A stretch of 64,000 nt of DNA from Clostridium sp. 12(A) (lineage in GTDB: Bacteria > Bacillota > Clostridia > Lachnospirales > Lachnospiraceae). Below are positions 12,061 to 21,553 of this stretch, piece by piece. The stretch spans positions 3,324,501 to 3,388,500 of the forward strand of contig JAGI01000002.1 in the NCBI GenBank assembly GCA_000526575.1, given 5' to 3'. Each line of letters opens with the position of its first letter. The first letter of the stretch is position 1. The translations under genes and the position numbers were made by a program. Under the pieces are notes generated by a model. That model did not search any database, was not told the DNA's origin, and saw nothing but the letters and a program-made list of their open reading frames with translations.

Positions 12061-13581
12061 ATGCCAGGTGAACATGTATTGGCCATGAGAAATATAACGA
12101 AAACGTTTCCAGGGGTTCAGGCTCTGTCCCATGTGGATTTTACCCTTCGAAGCGGGGAAATCCACGCACTGATGGGAGAGAATGGAGCCGGGAAATCCAC
12201 TCTCATAAAGGTTCTTACAGGAGTCGAGGAGTTTGAATCCGGGGAGATTACCCTCCTTGGAGAAAAGGGTGTGATCATCAATCATTCTCCCCAGGAGGCA
12301 CAGGAGCGGGGAATCAGCACCGTATATCAGGAGGTGAATCTCTGCCCCAATCTTTCCGTGGCGGAAAATCTTTTTATCGGAAGAGAGCCAAGGCGGGCTG
12401 GCATGATCGACTGGAAGACCATGAACCGGAAGGCAAAAGAGCTTCTAAAAGGGCTTAAGATTGAAATTGATGTGACAAAGGCCATTGAAAATTATTCCAT
12501 TGCACTCCAGCAGATGATAGCCATTGCAAGAGCCGTGGATATGTCAGCGAAGGTCTTAATCCTTGATGAGCCTACCTCTTCCCTTGACGACAGTGAAGTA
12601 GAGAAGCTGTTTAAGCTGATGAAGCGTTTGAAATCCGAAGGAGTCGGAATCATATTCGTGACTCATTTCCTGGAACAGGTCTATGAGGTCTGTGACCGGA
12701 TTACCGTGCTCAGAAACGGCTGCCTGGTGGGAGAGTATGAAACGGAAAAGCTTCCAAGGGTACAGCTGGTTGCAAAGATGATGGGTAAGGATTTTGATGA
12801 TCTGGCCTCCATTAAGAAGGAAAAAGAGGAAGGAAAGATCCGTGAGGATATCGTCATTGATGCACATGGCATTGGACATCAGGGCTCTATTAAACCTTAT
12901 GATCTTAAGATACATAAAGGGGAAGTCGTAGGGCTTACGGGGCTGCTAGGCTCCGGCCGTTCTGAGCTTGCCAGAAGCCTTTACGGGGCAGATAAGCCGG
13001 ACAGCGGAGAGCTTAAGGTAAATGGAACCCATGTGACGGTGAATAAGCCCTTAGATGCCATGATGGCAGGAATGGCTTATCTGCCTGAGAACCGGAAGGA
13101 AGAAGGAATTGTTGCGGACCTGTCTGTAAGGGATAACTTAATTCTTGCCCTACAGGCAAAAAGGGGCATGTTCCATCTCATTGGCAGGAAGGAGCAGGAG
13201 GAGCTGGCAGAGGAGTATGTAAAGATACTCCAGATAAAAACAGCCAGTCTGGACACTCCCATTAAAAGTCTGAGCGGAGGAAACCAGCAGAAAGTAATTT
13301 TAGGACGATGGCTCCTTACCAATCCGGATTTTCTTATTTTAGATGAGCCTACCAGAGGAATTGACGTAGGCACGAAAACAGAGATACAAAAACTTGTGGT
13401 GAAGCTTGCGGAGGAGGGGAAATCCGTGATGTTCATTTCATCAGAAGTAGAGGAAATGCTTCGTACCTGCACCCGAATGGCAGTGCTTCGGGACGGGGAA
13501 AAGGTTGGCGAGCTGGAGGAACACGAGCTTGACCAGAACCAGATCATGAAAGCGATTGCAGGAGGTGGGGCAGATGAATAA
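12061..13581 (+). CDS. ytfR: Sugar ABC transporter ATPase with two nucleotide-binding domains, YtfR-like
   Basis: The 506-residue protein has two ABC domains. The first (about 5-240) has Walker A GENGAGKST and Walker B VLILDEPTSSLD. The second (about 250-500) has a degenerate P-loop (GLLGSGRSELAR), signature LSGGNQQK and Walker B FLILDEPTRGID. This tandem layout is typical of CUT2 sugar importers, and GISTVYQEVNLCPNLSVAENLFIGREP matches YtfR closely. It should energise import through the two permeases encoded next. The ATG follows AGGAAGGTTCG. Confidence 0.92.
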   Translation: MPGEHVLAMRNITKTFPGVQALSHVDFTLRSGEIHALMGENGAGKSTLIKVLTGVEEFESGEITLLGEKGVIINHSPQEAQERGISTVYQEVNLCPNLSVAENLFIGREPRRAGMIDWKTMNRKAKELLKGLKIEIDVTKAIENYSIALQQMIAIARAVDMSAKVLILDEPTSSLDDSEVEKLFKLMKRLKSEGVGIIFVTHFLEQVYEVCDRITVLRNGCLVGEYETEKLPRVQLVAKMMGKDFDDLASIKKEKEEGKIREDIVIDAHGIGHQGSIKPYDLKIHKGEVVGLTGLLGSGRSELARSLYGADKPDSGELKVNGTHVTVNKPLDAMMAGMAYLPENRKEEGIVADLSVRDNLILALQAKRGMFHLIGRKEQEELAEEYVKILQIKTASLDTPIKSLSGGNQQKVILGRWLLTNPDFLILDEPTRGIDVGTKTEIQKLVVKLAEEGKSVMFISSEVEEMLRTCTRMAVLRDGEKVGELEEHELDQNQIMKAIAGGGADE

Positions 13582-14629
13582 GTTCATGGGATATTATAAA
13601 AAGCTGACGGGAGCCCGGCTGTTTCTTCCTCTGTTTTGCCTGGTTTTAGTACTGTTATCCAATCTTATAAAGACACCTGGATTTTTTGAAGTGACCATTA
13701 AAAACGGGGTTCTCTACGGCTATATCATTGACGTTATCAACCGGGCCAGCGATCTGGTCATTCTGGCTGTTGGTATGACGTTAGTCGTCGCAGCTTCTGG
13801 CGGTACGGATATTTCTGTGGGAGCGGTGATGTCAGTGGCTGGTGCGGTTTGCTGCTTCATCCTGGCAGGGGGCCAGCAGTCGGTCAACGCATTCCAGAAT
13901 CCATATCTCTTAGGTGTTCTGGCAGCTGTAATCGCTGGTATCTTATGCGGGTGCTTTAACGGATTTTTAGTGGCAAAGATGAAGATTCAGCCCATGGTCG
14001 CCACCTTGATTCTGTTTACGGCGGGCCGGGGAATCGCCCAGCTGATTACCAAAGGCCAGATTACCTACATACGTGTGGAATCCTATAAGATGTTAGGTTC
14101 CAGCATTCCGGGAATTCCAATTCCCACTCCTGTGTTCGTGGCATTAATCGTAGTTCTTTTGACCTATGTGCTGTTAAAGAAAACAACCCTTGGACTTTAT
14201 ATTCAGACGGTAGGAATTAATCCCAAGGCTTCCAGGCTCATGGGAATTAATTCTCCTATGATTATTTTCTTATCCTATGTATTTTGCGGTCTTTGTGCTG
14301 GAATTTCCGGTCTTGTGGCTTCATCAAGAATCTATTCGGCCGATGCCAATAACATTGGACTGAATCTGGAGCTGGATGCGATTTTAGCAGTTGCCCTGGG
14401 AGGAAACAGCTTAGGCGGTGGTAAATTCTCTCTGCTTGGAAGTGTCATCGGAGCCTATACCATTCAGGCTTTAAGCACCACCTTATATGCCATGGGAGTG
14501 TCACCTGACCAGATTCCGGTTTACAAGGCAGCTGTAGTGGTGGTAATTGTTGCCCTCCAGTCAACAGAACTTAAGAGAATCGTGAAGCGGTTACAAACAG
14601 AACGTGCAGCGGGAAAGAAGGTGGCATAA
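13574..14629 (+). CDS. ytfT: Sugar ABC transporter permease, YtfT-like
   Basis: The start MNKFMGYYKK at 13574 overlaps the ATPase stop by 8 nt and follows GGAGGTGGGGCAG. The 351-residue, highly hydrophobic protein has about eight to ten membrane segments and the CUT2 permease signature GGTDISVGAVMSVAGA, plus the conserved loop AVALGGNSLGGG. It forms the membrane channel together with the next gene product. Confidence 0.9.
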   Translation: MNKFMGYYKKLTGARLFLPLFCLVLVLLSNLIKTPGFFEVTIKNGVLYGYIIDVINRASDLVILAVGMTLVVAASGGTDISVGAVMSVAGAVCCFILAGGQQSVNAFQNPYLLGVLAAVIAGILCGCFNGFLVAKMKIQPMVATLILFTAGRGIAQLITKGQITYIRVESYKMLGSSIPGIPIPTPVFVALIVVLLTYVLLKKTTLGLYIQTVGINPKASRLMGINSPMIIFLSYVFCGLCAGISGLVASSRIYSADANNIGLNLELDAILAVALGGNSLGGGKFSLLGSVIGAYTIQALSTTLYAMGVSPDQIPVYKAAVVVVIVALQSTELKRIVKRLQTERAAGKKVA

Positions 14630-15646
14630 ATGAAAAAAATGGGTAAAATAGACGGCAAAGTATTCCTTCTGATTATTACAATCGTTCTTTTTCTTGCCAT
14701 GTATCTGGCCGGTGTTATTATCTTTAACAGTAAGGGCTTTGCAAAGCCTCAGGTATTTTTAAATCTGTTCATATCCAATGCAGGACTCATAGTCATAGCA
14801 GCAGGAATGACCATGGTCATGATTACCGGAGGAATTGATATTTCCGTTGGTTCCGTGGTGGCTCTTACCTGTATGATGCTTGCCTGGATGATGGAGGTTA
14901 AGGGCGTTGGAGCGGTTCCGGCTCTCATCATCGTCCTGATCATGGGCCTGGTATTTGGTCTGGTACAGGGATTTTTAATTGCTTATTTAAAGCTACAGCC
15001 CTTTATCGTTACCCTGGCAGGCATGTTCTTTGCCAGAGGTATGACAGCCATTATCAGCCAGGAGATGATCAGCGTAAAAAATGAATTATTTCTCCAATGG
15101 GCGAAAAGCAAAATTAACTTAACCTTCCTGGGGGGAACGGTAAATAAAAAGGGTGTGGTAAATTATCCCTTTATCTATCCCAGTGTTATCATTGCCCTGA
15201 TTGTCCTGGTTCTTGTATTCGTGCTCTTAAAGTATACGAAATTTGGACGGACGGTCTATGCGGTAGGCGGCAGTGAACAGTCGGCCCTGATGATGGGTCT
15301 TAATGTAAGGCGCACCAAGCTTTTTGTTTATGTCATCAATGGGTTTTTGTGTTCCCTTGGGGGCTTCCTGTTCTGCTTAAATACGTGTGCCGGTTTCGTG
15401 GAGCAGGCAAAGGGCTTTGAGATGGAGGCCATTGCATCTGCCGTTATCGGAGGCACCCTGCTCACCGGAGGTGTTGGCAATGTCTTTGGAAGCTTGTTCG
15501 GGGTACTGATTAAAGGAACCATTGAGACCTTTATCACCTTCCAGGGAACTCTTTCTTCCTGGTGGACCAAGATTACCATAGCAGCCCTTTTGGCTTTCTT
15601 TATTATACTTCAGAGCCTTTTTGCAAAGGCAAAGGAAAAAAGATAA
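14630..15646 (+). CDS. yjfF: Sugar ABC transporter permease, YjfF-like
   Basis: The ATG directly abuts the TAA of the previous permease. The 338-residue membrane protein repeats the CUT2 signature (GGIDISVGSVVALTCM, VIGGTLLTGGVG) and pairs with the YtfT-like subunit in a heteromeric channel. The four-gene order Q-R-T-F is that of the E. coli galactofuranose system. Confidence 0.9.
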   Translation: MKKMGKIDGKVFLLIITIVLFLAMYLAGVIIFNSKGFAKPQVFLNLFISNAGLIVIAAGMTMVMITGGIDISVGSVVALTCMMLAWMMEVKGVGAVPALIIVLIMGLVFGLVQGFLIAYLKLQPFIVTLAGMFFARGMTAIISQEMISVKNELFLQWAKSKINLTFLGGTVNKKGVVNYPFIYPSVIIALIVLVLVFVLLKYTKFGRTVYAVGGSEQSALMMGLNVRRTKLFVYVINGFLCSLGGFLFCLNTCAGFVEQAKGFEMEAIASAVIGGTLLTGGVGNVFGSLFGVLIKGTIETFITFQGTLSSWWTKITIAALLAFFIILQSLFAKAKEKR

Positions 15647-15658
15647 CAGGCCTTTTGA

Positions 15659-15693
15659 AAGCAGGCAGGAGACTTGATATCTCCTGCCTGCTT
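15659..15693. terminator. Stem-loop between convergent operons
   Basis: A perfect 14-bp stem (AAGCAGGCAGGAGA / TCTCCTGCCTGCTT) with a seven-base loop lies between the yjfF-like gene and the convergent response regulator. There is no long T tract on either side; it may serve both strands. Confidence 0.65.
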
Positions 15694-15716
15694 GTGGCTT
15701 CTATAGAAACTCCCCC

Positions 15717-16463
15717 CTATGGGAGCTCGCTCCGGTATTCACTGGGGCTTATGCCGTAGACGTGTTTAAAGGTCTTACTGAAATGAAAGGGGTCCAGATA
15801 GCCAGTAAGCTGGCTGATATCTGCAATAGACAGCTCCGGATTCCGAAGAAGCTGTTTTGAGATACTTAACCGATGGTTCCTTAAATACTTGGAGGGCGTG
15901 ATTCCGGAGTGCTTTAAGAATATCTTACTTAAATAGGGGACGGAAAAACCAAATTCTGTGGCAAGAGAAGTAAAATCAATCTGATTCTGGTAATTTTTGT
16001 GGATATATTCTTTCACAAGCTCTACGATTTCCTTTGCCCGGTTTGGAGAATGGAGTAGGGTGTCTTGTTGGAAACGGTCCTTGGCTGAAAGCAGCTTAGT
16101 CTCCAGAACGGACAGGGTTTTTCTAAGCTCTTCGTAATTAACTGGCTTTAAGAGATAATTGCTCACCTCGTACCGGAGGGCTTCCTTGGCATATTCAAAG
16201 TCGGAGTAACCGCTGATGATGACAGAAAGGATGAAGGGATACCTTTCGTGAATCTGTTTTACCAGCTCCAGTCCATCCATCACTGGCATTCGAATGTCGG
16301 TGAAAATGACATTGGGGAGATATTCTTCCGCCAGCTTAAGCCCCTCCAGACCATTGGAAGCAATTGCAGCTACTAAAAAGGACGGGTTCAACTCTTCAAT
16401 TTTCTTGGCAATGTTTTTGGCAATTAAGGATTCATCCTCAATCACCAGTACTGAAAACTTCAT
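15717..16463 (-). CDS. Response regulator with AraC DNA-binding domain (short YesN type)
   Basis: The 248-residue protein has a receiver domain with E9-D10, D56 in IFTDIRMP and K106 in LLKPV, linked almost directly to a C-terminal AraC helix-turn-helix (FSVPYLSKIFLKHSGITPSKYLR and TGYLDPFHFSKTFKHVYG). It lacks the long middle region of the regulator at 7600. Its ATG overlaps the kinase stop (ATGA), so the two are translationally coupled. Its likely target is the divergent sugar transport operon starting at 18451. Confidence 0.92.
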   Translation of the reverse strand: MKFSVLVIEDESLIAKNIAKKIEELNPSFLVAAIASNGLEGLKLAEEYLPNVIFTDIRMPVMDGLELVKQIHERYPFILSVIISGYSDFEYAKEALRYEVSNYLLKPVNYEELRKTLSVLETKLLSAKDRFQQDTLLHSPNRAKEIVELVKEYIHKNYQNQIDFTSLATEFGFSVPYLSKIFLKHSGITPSKYLRNHRLSISKQLLRNPELSIADISQLTGYLDPFHFSKTFKHVYGISPSEYRSELP

Positions 16464-18302
16464 GGCATCATTCCTCCTATGACTACAATTGCTCCGTGAG
16501 GCACGTGGTTGCTCAATCTGAAAATGTGTTTCCCCTGATATAAAATTTTAAATCGGATGTAGATGTTCATGAGCCCCATCCCGTCTATTTCCAGGTTTGG
16601 AAGAACTCCGTTTTTTTCAATGTGAGATATTTTTTCCTGGAGATGTTCCAGGTCATCTTTTGTAAAGCCAGGGCCGTTGTCCCTGATTTGAATCTCCCAG
16701 TATGTGTTGGTTAAAACTCCCAGTATCTTGACATTCCAGGGAGGACTTGATTTGGTGGAATACTTAATGGCATTTTCTACGATTAACTGTAGGCACAGCT
16801 TCGGGATACGTACCTCATGCATCCCTTCTGGAATATCGAATTCAAACTGAAGGCTGTCGTGGTACCTCACCTTCATGCATTCCAGATAATCCTGTGTATG
16901 GGACAGCTCATCTTTTAAGGATACAAGCTGTTCGCTGTCAGATGAGATATATCGGAATATCCGTGAAATCGTCTGGCACATCATGATAATTTCCTGATTC
17001 ATATTCTCATCGGCCATGGCCTGTATGGTGGCAAGGGAATTATATAAAAAATGAGGATTCATCTGAGCCTGTAGCGCAAGCATCTTAGACTGCATATCAC
17101 TGCTTTGCAGCTGGAGTTCCCGCTCCATAGAGGCTCTGGCCTTCTTCTGCATCTTTAACAGCGTCTGGTATAAGGTATTTACCTCGGTAATTTTAAGCTC
17201 CATTTCTTCAAATGCCGGCTCTGTATCAGCTCCTGTCAGCTGGAAGGCTCTCACCTGATTCGATATTTTGGACAGCGGTGTAGCAATCCGTTTGGAAATT
17301 AAGTAGGATATGAAAACGGTTATTATCATGACGAAAAACAAAAGAATCAAGTTGGCAGAAATATACTGATAGATGGGCTGCATCAGCATCCGGTTATCAA
17401 TGACCAATGCTGTAATAAAGCCGGTATAATCAGAGGTGGTGAACAGGAGGTACTTGTTTTCTGATTTCAGATAAATAGGGGTTTGATTGGCATCCTCTAA
17501 AGCCCCATTTGTCTGCTTGGTTATTAAGTCGAAGTAAAGCTCGTTATGTTTCCCACTTCCTGTGGAATAGACCGTTTTTTCCGTCGGGGCCGTAAAGGTA
17601 GACCTCCTCCTCGTAGGGGCTTTGAAAGGCAGTGACAGCGTTGGCTACGCTTTTAAAGGATTTTTTTACTTCAACAATTCCCTGAGGGATATTTAGCGGA
17701 CTGTAAAATACCCGGCTGAGGGAAATGAAATTGTTATCGTCAGGATAGGAATAATAGCGGCCCAAGGTCTCATCTTTTTCACAATAGATATACTTCTTGC
17801 CTTTTAAGCGAACCACCTCATCATACCAGTCCTGGTTTGAAACGCTGTCTTTTGAGGAGGTGTTGTCTAAGCCTACGCCGAATTTCCCGTAGTCCAGGGA
17901 ATAGAGGTAGGTCTGGTCAGCGGGAGAGTTTGGTCCGATCATTGCGATGATTAAATCGTAAAGCATTTTTGTGTTGTTGATACTTTCATAGATTTCATTG
18001 GAGCTTAGGGTACTGTCCTGATAATTGATATAGGTTCCGAATTTTTCTTTAATGAGATTGGAATAAATGATATTTTGAGATGCGGTATCTAAGTCGTGTA
18101 CCACGGACTCAAAGTTGTCCATGATGATAGCAGCATTGTTCTGTAACGTAGAGAATGCACTGGTTTTAAGCTTGGTTGTTTCCGTTGCAATGGTATAGAA
18201 GGTAAGTAAAAGAATTACAAAAATAAACAGAGCCGTATATGGACGAAAAAGTGTCTGCATGATGCTCTGATTTCTCGGTTTCTTTGTTGTTATTGACACC
18301 AT
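16460..18302 (-). pseudogene. Sensor histidine kinase (YesM type) interrupted by a frameshift
   Basis: Two overlapping frames together make one kinase of roughly 610 residues. The N-terminal part (from the ATG at 18302, with GGGGAGGA upstream) has a membrane segment and an extracellular cache-like sensor region and stops at 17544. Skipping one base in the A6 run at 17575-17580 (minus strand GGAAAAAACGG) continues the frame as GKTVYSTGSGKHNELYFDL and joins it to the second part: membrane segment, HAMP, NPHFLYNSLA, VENAIKYS, DNGPGF and GMGLMNIYIRF. It could be a real frameshift, phase variation at the homopolymer, or a sequencing error. The downstream regulator is intact. Confidence 0.8.
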
Positions 18303-18450
18303 AATTGACTTTTCCTCCCCGGCTTCATCCCTGATAGTTAAAAATATACATGAAAAATGATCGAAATGTTCATTCAAAAATGTCTATATTACACTATATA
18401 ATACAGATAACAAAGTAAAAGTCAATATAATTTTTCGGGGAGGTATTTTT

Positions 18451-19809
18451 ATGAAGCTTAGAAAAACCGTTGTATTGAGCCTGACGATGGCGGCTGCACT
18501 TATTTTTACCGGCTGCGCAAAAACGGAGAGTGGAGGAACCGGAAGTGCTGCTTCCGGGGAAAGCGCTTCCCAGGAGGCAAAGGCTTCCTCCGGTAAGGGA
18601 AAGGATGGTGTGACTCTTTCCTTTATGGCAAGCCAGGATTGGATTCAGGATGCAGAAATTGAGCTGTCTAAGAAATTTACGGAAGAAACAGGAATTAAGG
18701 TGGATTATCAGATTATTCCTTCTGACCAGTACGTCAATCTTTTAATGACGAAATTAAATACTGGGGAATGTACGGACATTTTCGGAGCCCAAAGCGGAAG
18801 ATTTGATATTAAGGCTCAGATCAATGTGGAGAAGAATGCCGTTGATTTATCTAAAACCGCCTTTAGCAGTCAGGTGGAACCTCTGGTAGCCGATGAACTG
18901 TCCATAGACAAAAAGCTGTATGGGCAGCCAATACAGGATGTGTCTTCTGTATGGGCCATTGGCTATAACAAGAAGATCTTTGAGAAATTAAACTTAGAAA
19001 TACCAACGGATTATGAAAGCTTTACCAAAGTATGTGATGCCATATCGGCAGAGGGAATTACACCTGTATATGAGTGTGTATCCGATGGCTGGCATCATAC
19101 CTTATGGCTGCCGGAAACAGGGGTACAGGCAGAGACAAAAGAGCCTGGAATCATAGACAAGTGGAATGAGAATAAGGCAGCCTTTGAGGGAAATGCCACT
19201 CTGACAACCATCTTAAACCAGGTCAATGAAATGGTCTCTAAGGGGTACTGGGGCGAGGACTACATGTCCAATACGTATGCAGATTCTGCAAAGAACATTG
19301 CTTCTGGAAAATACGCCATGACAATTGCCAATCAGGGCTTTGGGGCAGAGGTCAACAAGGTGAATCCTGATATTGCGGTAGATGACATCGGCTATTTTGT
19401 AATACCGCTAGCTGATAACCAGACCTTGAATGTAAATCCGGCAGGACCAGCAAGATTTGTATTCAGCGGCTCGAAGCATCAGGAAGAGGCAATCCAGTAT
19501 CTGGAATTCCTGGCAAAGGAAGAGAACCTGGCTTACTTAACGGAGAATGTAAGTAAATTCAATAAGCTTCCCTTTAAGAATGCGCCCAGCATGTATACAG
19601 AATCCGTTCAGGATTTCTATAGCCGCTACACCAACAAGGGAACAGTTATTCAGACAGCGGTTAAATATGTTAATCCTCAGTGGAGTGAAATAGGAGCCAA
19701 TTTATCAGCAATGATCGTTGGTGAGATGAAACCGGAAGAGGTCCTTAAATCAATCGATGAAGTGAGAGCCCAGCAGGCAAAGGCCGCCGGGGACCCCGCC
19801 TGGAAATGA
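18451..19809 (+). CDS. Extracellular sugar-binding lipoprotein of a CUT1 ABC transporter
   Basis: The 452-residue protein has a lipoprotein signal (Cys22 in IFTGCAKT), a Ser/Gly-rich linker and a family-1 extracellular solute-binding fold (KFTEETGIKVDYQIIPSDQY, ASGKYAMTIANQGFG). GGGGAGG precedes the ATG. Permease genes follow directly. A TATAAT at 18397-18402 with no good -35 fits an activator-dependent promoter controlled by the divergent two-component system. A downstream GH31 enzyme suggests an alpha-glycoside ligand. Confidence 0.9.
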   Translation: MKLRKTVVLSLTMAAALIFTGCAKTESGGTGSAASGESASQEAKASSGKGKDGVTLSFMASQDWIQDAEIELSKKFTEETGIKVDYQIIPSDQYVNLLMTKLNTGECTDIFGAQSGRFDIKAQINVEKNAVDLSKTAFSSQVEPLVADELSIDKKLYGQPIQDVSSVWAIGYNKKIFEKLNLEIPTDYESFTKVCDAISAEGITPVYECVSDGWHHTLWLPETGVQAETKEPGIIDKWNENKAAFEGNATLTTILNQVNEMVSKGYWGEDYMSNTYADSAKNIASGKYAMTIANQGFGAEVNKVNPDIAVDDIGYFVIPLADNQTLNVNPAGPARFVFSGSKHQEEAIQYLEFLAKEENLAYLTENVSKFNKLPFKNAPSMYTESVQDFYSRYTNKGTVIQTAVKYVNPQWSEIGANLSAMIVGEMKPEEVLKSIDEVRAQQAKAAGDPAWK

Positions 19810-19843
19810 CAACCTGTAATTCTCTTTAAGGTGAGTGAATACG

Positions 19844-20722
19844 ATGAATAAAAATAAAATTTACCCTATGTGGTTTGCTGCACTGGCACTTTTCATCTAC
19901 ACGGTCTTATTTGTTCTTCCTGGCCTGATTGGTATCGGATATTCCTTTACTGACTGGTCCTCCTATTCAAACCAGCTCCATTTTGTTGGGCTTGAGAATT
20001 TTAAGACCGTATTTTCCGCAGATGAAAATTACTTGAAGATTATAAAGAATACCTTGGTATTCACTCTTTCAACAACTGTAATTAAGAACATATTAGGACT
20101 TGCACTGGCGGTGCTGCTTACAAAATCCATCCGGCTTTTAAATTTTCACCGGGGCGTTATGTTCCTGCCGTCTGTGCTGTCTACCCTGATCCTTGGAATG
20201 GTTTTTACCTCGATATTGAATCCCTCCACAGGCTTATTAAATACATTTTTACGGGGAACTGGGCTGGAGGGGCTTGCTAAGCCCTGGCTCACCAGCCCGG
20301 TATATGCCTTTCCGTCTGTGATGGCAGTGGATATCTGGAGAGGGACCGGGTATATCATGACCATATTAATTGCCGGTATCCTTTCCATCTCTCAGGATTA
20401 CTATGAGGCATGCAGCATTGATGGGGCCTCCTCCTGGCAGAAATTCCGGTTTATTACACTGCCTCTGCTGCTTCCCACCCTTGCCACCACAACGGTTTTA
20501 AATGTAATTTATGGACTTAAGGTCTTTGATATGATTTATGCACTGACAAACGGAGGTCCCGGAAAAGCAACGACAGAGGTTCTTTATACGGCTGTGTTCA
20601 AGAAGTTCGGAACCGGTCAGTATGCCATTGGTACCGCCCTATCCTCTGTCATGTTCATATTCATGGTAGTAATCGGATTCTTTATGATCCGCACGATGAC
20701 GAAAGATGAGGTGGAAGAATAA
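19844..20722 (+). CDS. CUT1 sugar ABC transporter permease (MalF type)
   Basis: ATG at 19844 after AAGGTGAG (an in-frame GTG lies nine bases earlier). The 292-residue product has six membrane segments and the permease loop YYEACSIDGASSWQKFRFITLPLL, the EAA motif that contacts the ATPase. No ATPase gene occurs in this operon; CUT1 systems in Firmicutes often share an MsmX-type ATPase encoded elsewhere. Confidence 0.9.
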   Translation: MNKNKIYPMWFAALALFIYTVLFVLPGLIGIGYSFTDWSSYSNQLHFVGLENFKTVFSADENYLKIIKNTLVFTLSTTVIKNILGLALAVLLTKSIRLLNFHRGVMFLPSVLSTLILGMVFTSILNPSTGLLNTFLRGTGLEGLAKPWLTSPVYAFPSVMAVDIWRGTGYIMTILIAGILSISQDYYEACSIDGASSWQKFRFITLPLLLPTLATTTVLNVIYGLKVFDMIYALTNGGPGKATTEVLYTAVFKKFGTGQYAIGTALSSVMFIFMVVIGFFMIRTMTKDEVEE

Positions 20723-21549
20723 TGAAAGCAAAAAAACATGCCGCTGCCATTGCCGCCAACGCCGGGGCATGGCTGATCACTGCCATTTCACTGATTCCTT
20801 TTCTGCTTATTCTATTAAACTCCTTAAAGGACAGCCTGGGAGCCTCTGAAATGAATCTTAAGCTGCCAGCGGTTCCCCTTCAGTGGGATAACTTCCTGGT
20901 GGTAGTGGAAAAGGGAAAGCTTTTGACCTCATTTTTAAATAGCTGCATCTATTCGGCGGCAAGTGTTTTTCTCTGTACCCTGTTTGCGTCCCTGGCCTCC
21001 TATGTATTTTCAAGGAACCGGTCTAAAATAAACCGGATTCTCTATCTTTATATGGTGTTAGGAATCACCATGCCAGTCAATTATGTGGCACTGACAAAGG
21101 TTATGATGTTTCTTCATCTGAATAATACCAGAGTGGGAATCATTCTTTTGTATACGGCGATGCAGCTTCCGTTTTCCGTATTTCTGATTCATGGCTTTGT
21201 GGCAAAGCTGCCAACAGAGCTTGATGAAGCCGCTGTCATCGATGGCTGCAGTCCGGTCCGGTTGTTTGTCTCGGTTATCCTGCCTCTTTTAAAGCCTGCA
21301 ATTGCAACGGTAGTGGTACTTACATTTTTAAATACATGGAATGAGTTTGTATCCCCTTTGTATTTTTTAAGCAGCTCTGCCAAGTGGCCAATGACACTTT
21401 CGGTCTACAACTTTTTTGGAATGTATTTTAAAGACTGGAATCTGGTCTGTGCCGATATTTTCCTGACCAGTCTTCCGGTAATACTTGTTTATCTTTTAGG
21501 GCAAAAGTATATTGTATCCGGTATGACAGCCGGAGCGGTGAAAGGATAG
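20722..21549 (+). CDS. CUT1 sugar ABC transporter permease (MalG type)
   Basis: Start and upstream stop share one base (TAATG). The 275-residue protein has six membrane segments and the EAA loop ELDEAAVIDGCSPVRLFVSVILPLLKPA. It is the second half of the membrane channel for the binding protein encoded at 18451. Confidence 0.9.
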   Translation: MKAKKHAAAIAANAGAWLITAISLIPFLLILLNSLKDSLGASEMNLKLPAVPLQWDNFLVVVEKGKLLTSFLNSCIYSAASVFLCTLFASLASYVFSRNRSKINRILYLYMVLGITMPVNYVALTKVMMFLHLNNTRVGIILLYTAMQLPFSVFLIHGFVAKLPTELDEAAVIDGCSPVRLFVSVILPLLKPAIATVVVLTFLNTWNEFVSPLYFLSSSAKWPMTLSVYNFFGMYFKDWNLVCADIFLTSLPVILVYLLGQKYIVSGMTAGAVKG

Positions 21550-21553
21550 GTAA

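Noticed and set aside
17575-17580. Programmed -1 frameshift at A-AAA-AAC in the sensor kinase
   Set aside because: The heptamer is in the right phase for -1 slippage, but the downstream kinase frame needs +1 (or loss of one A), so classical -1 frameshifting would not restore it.
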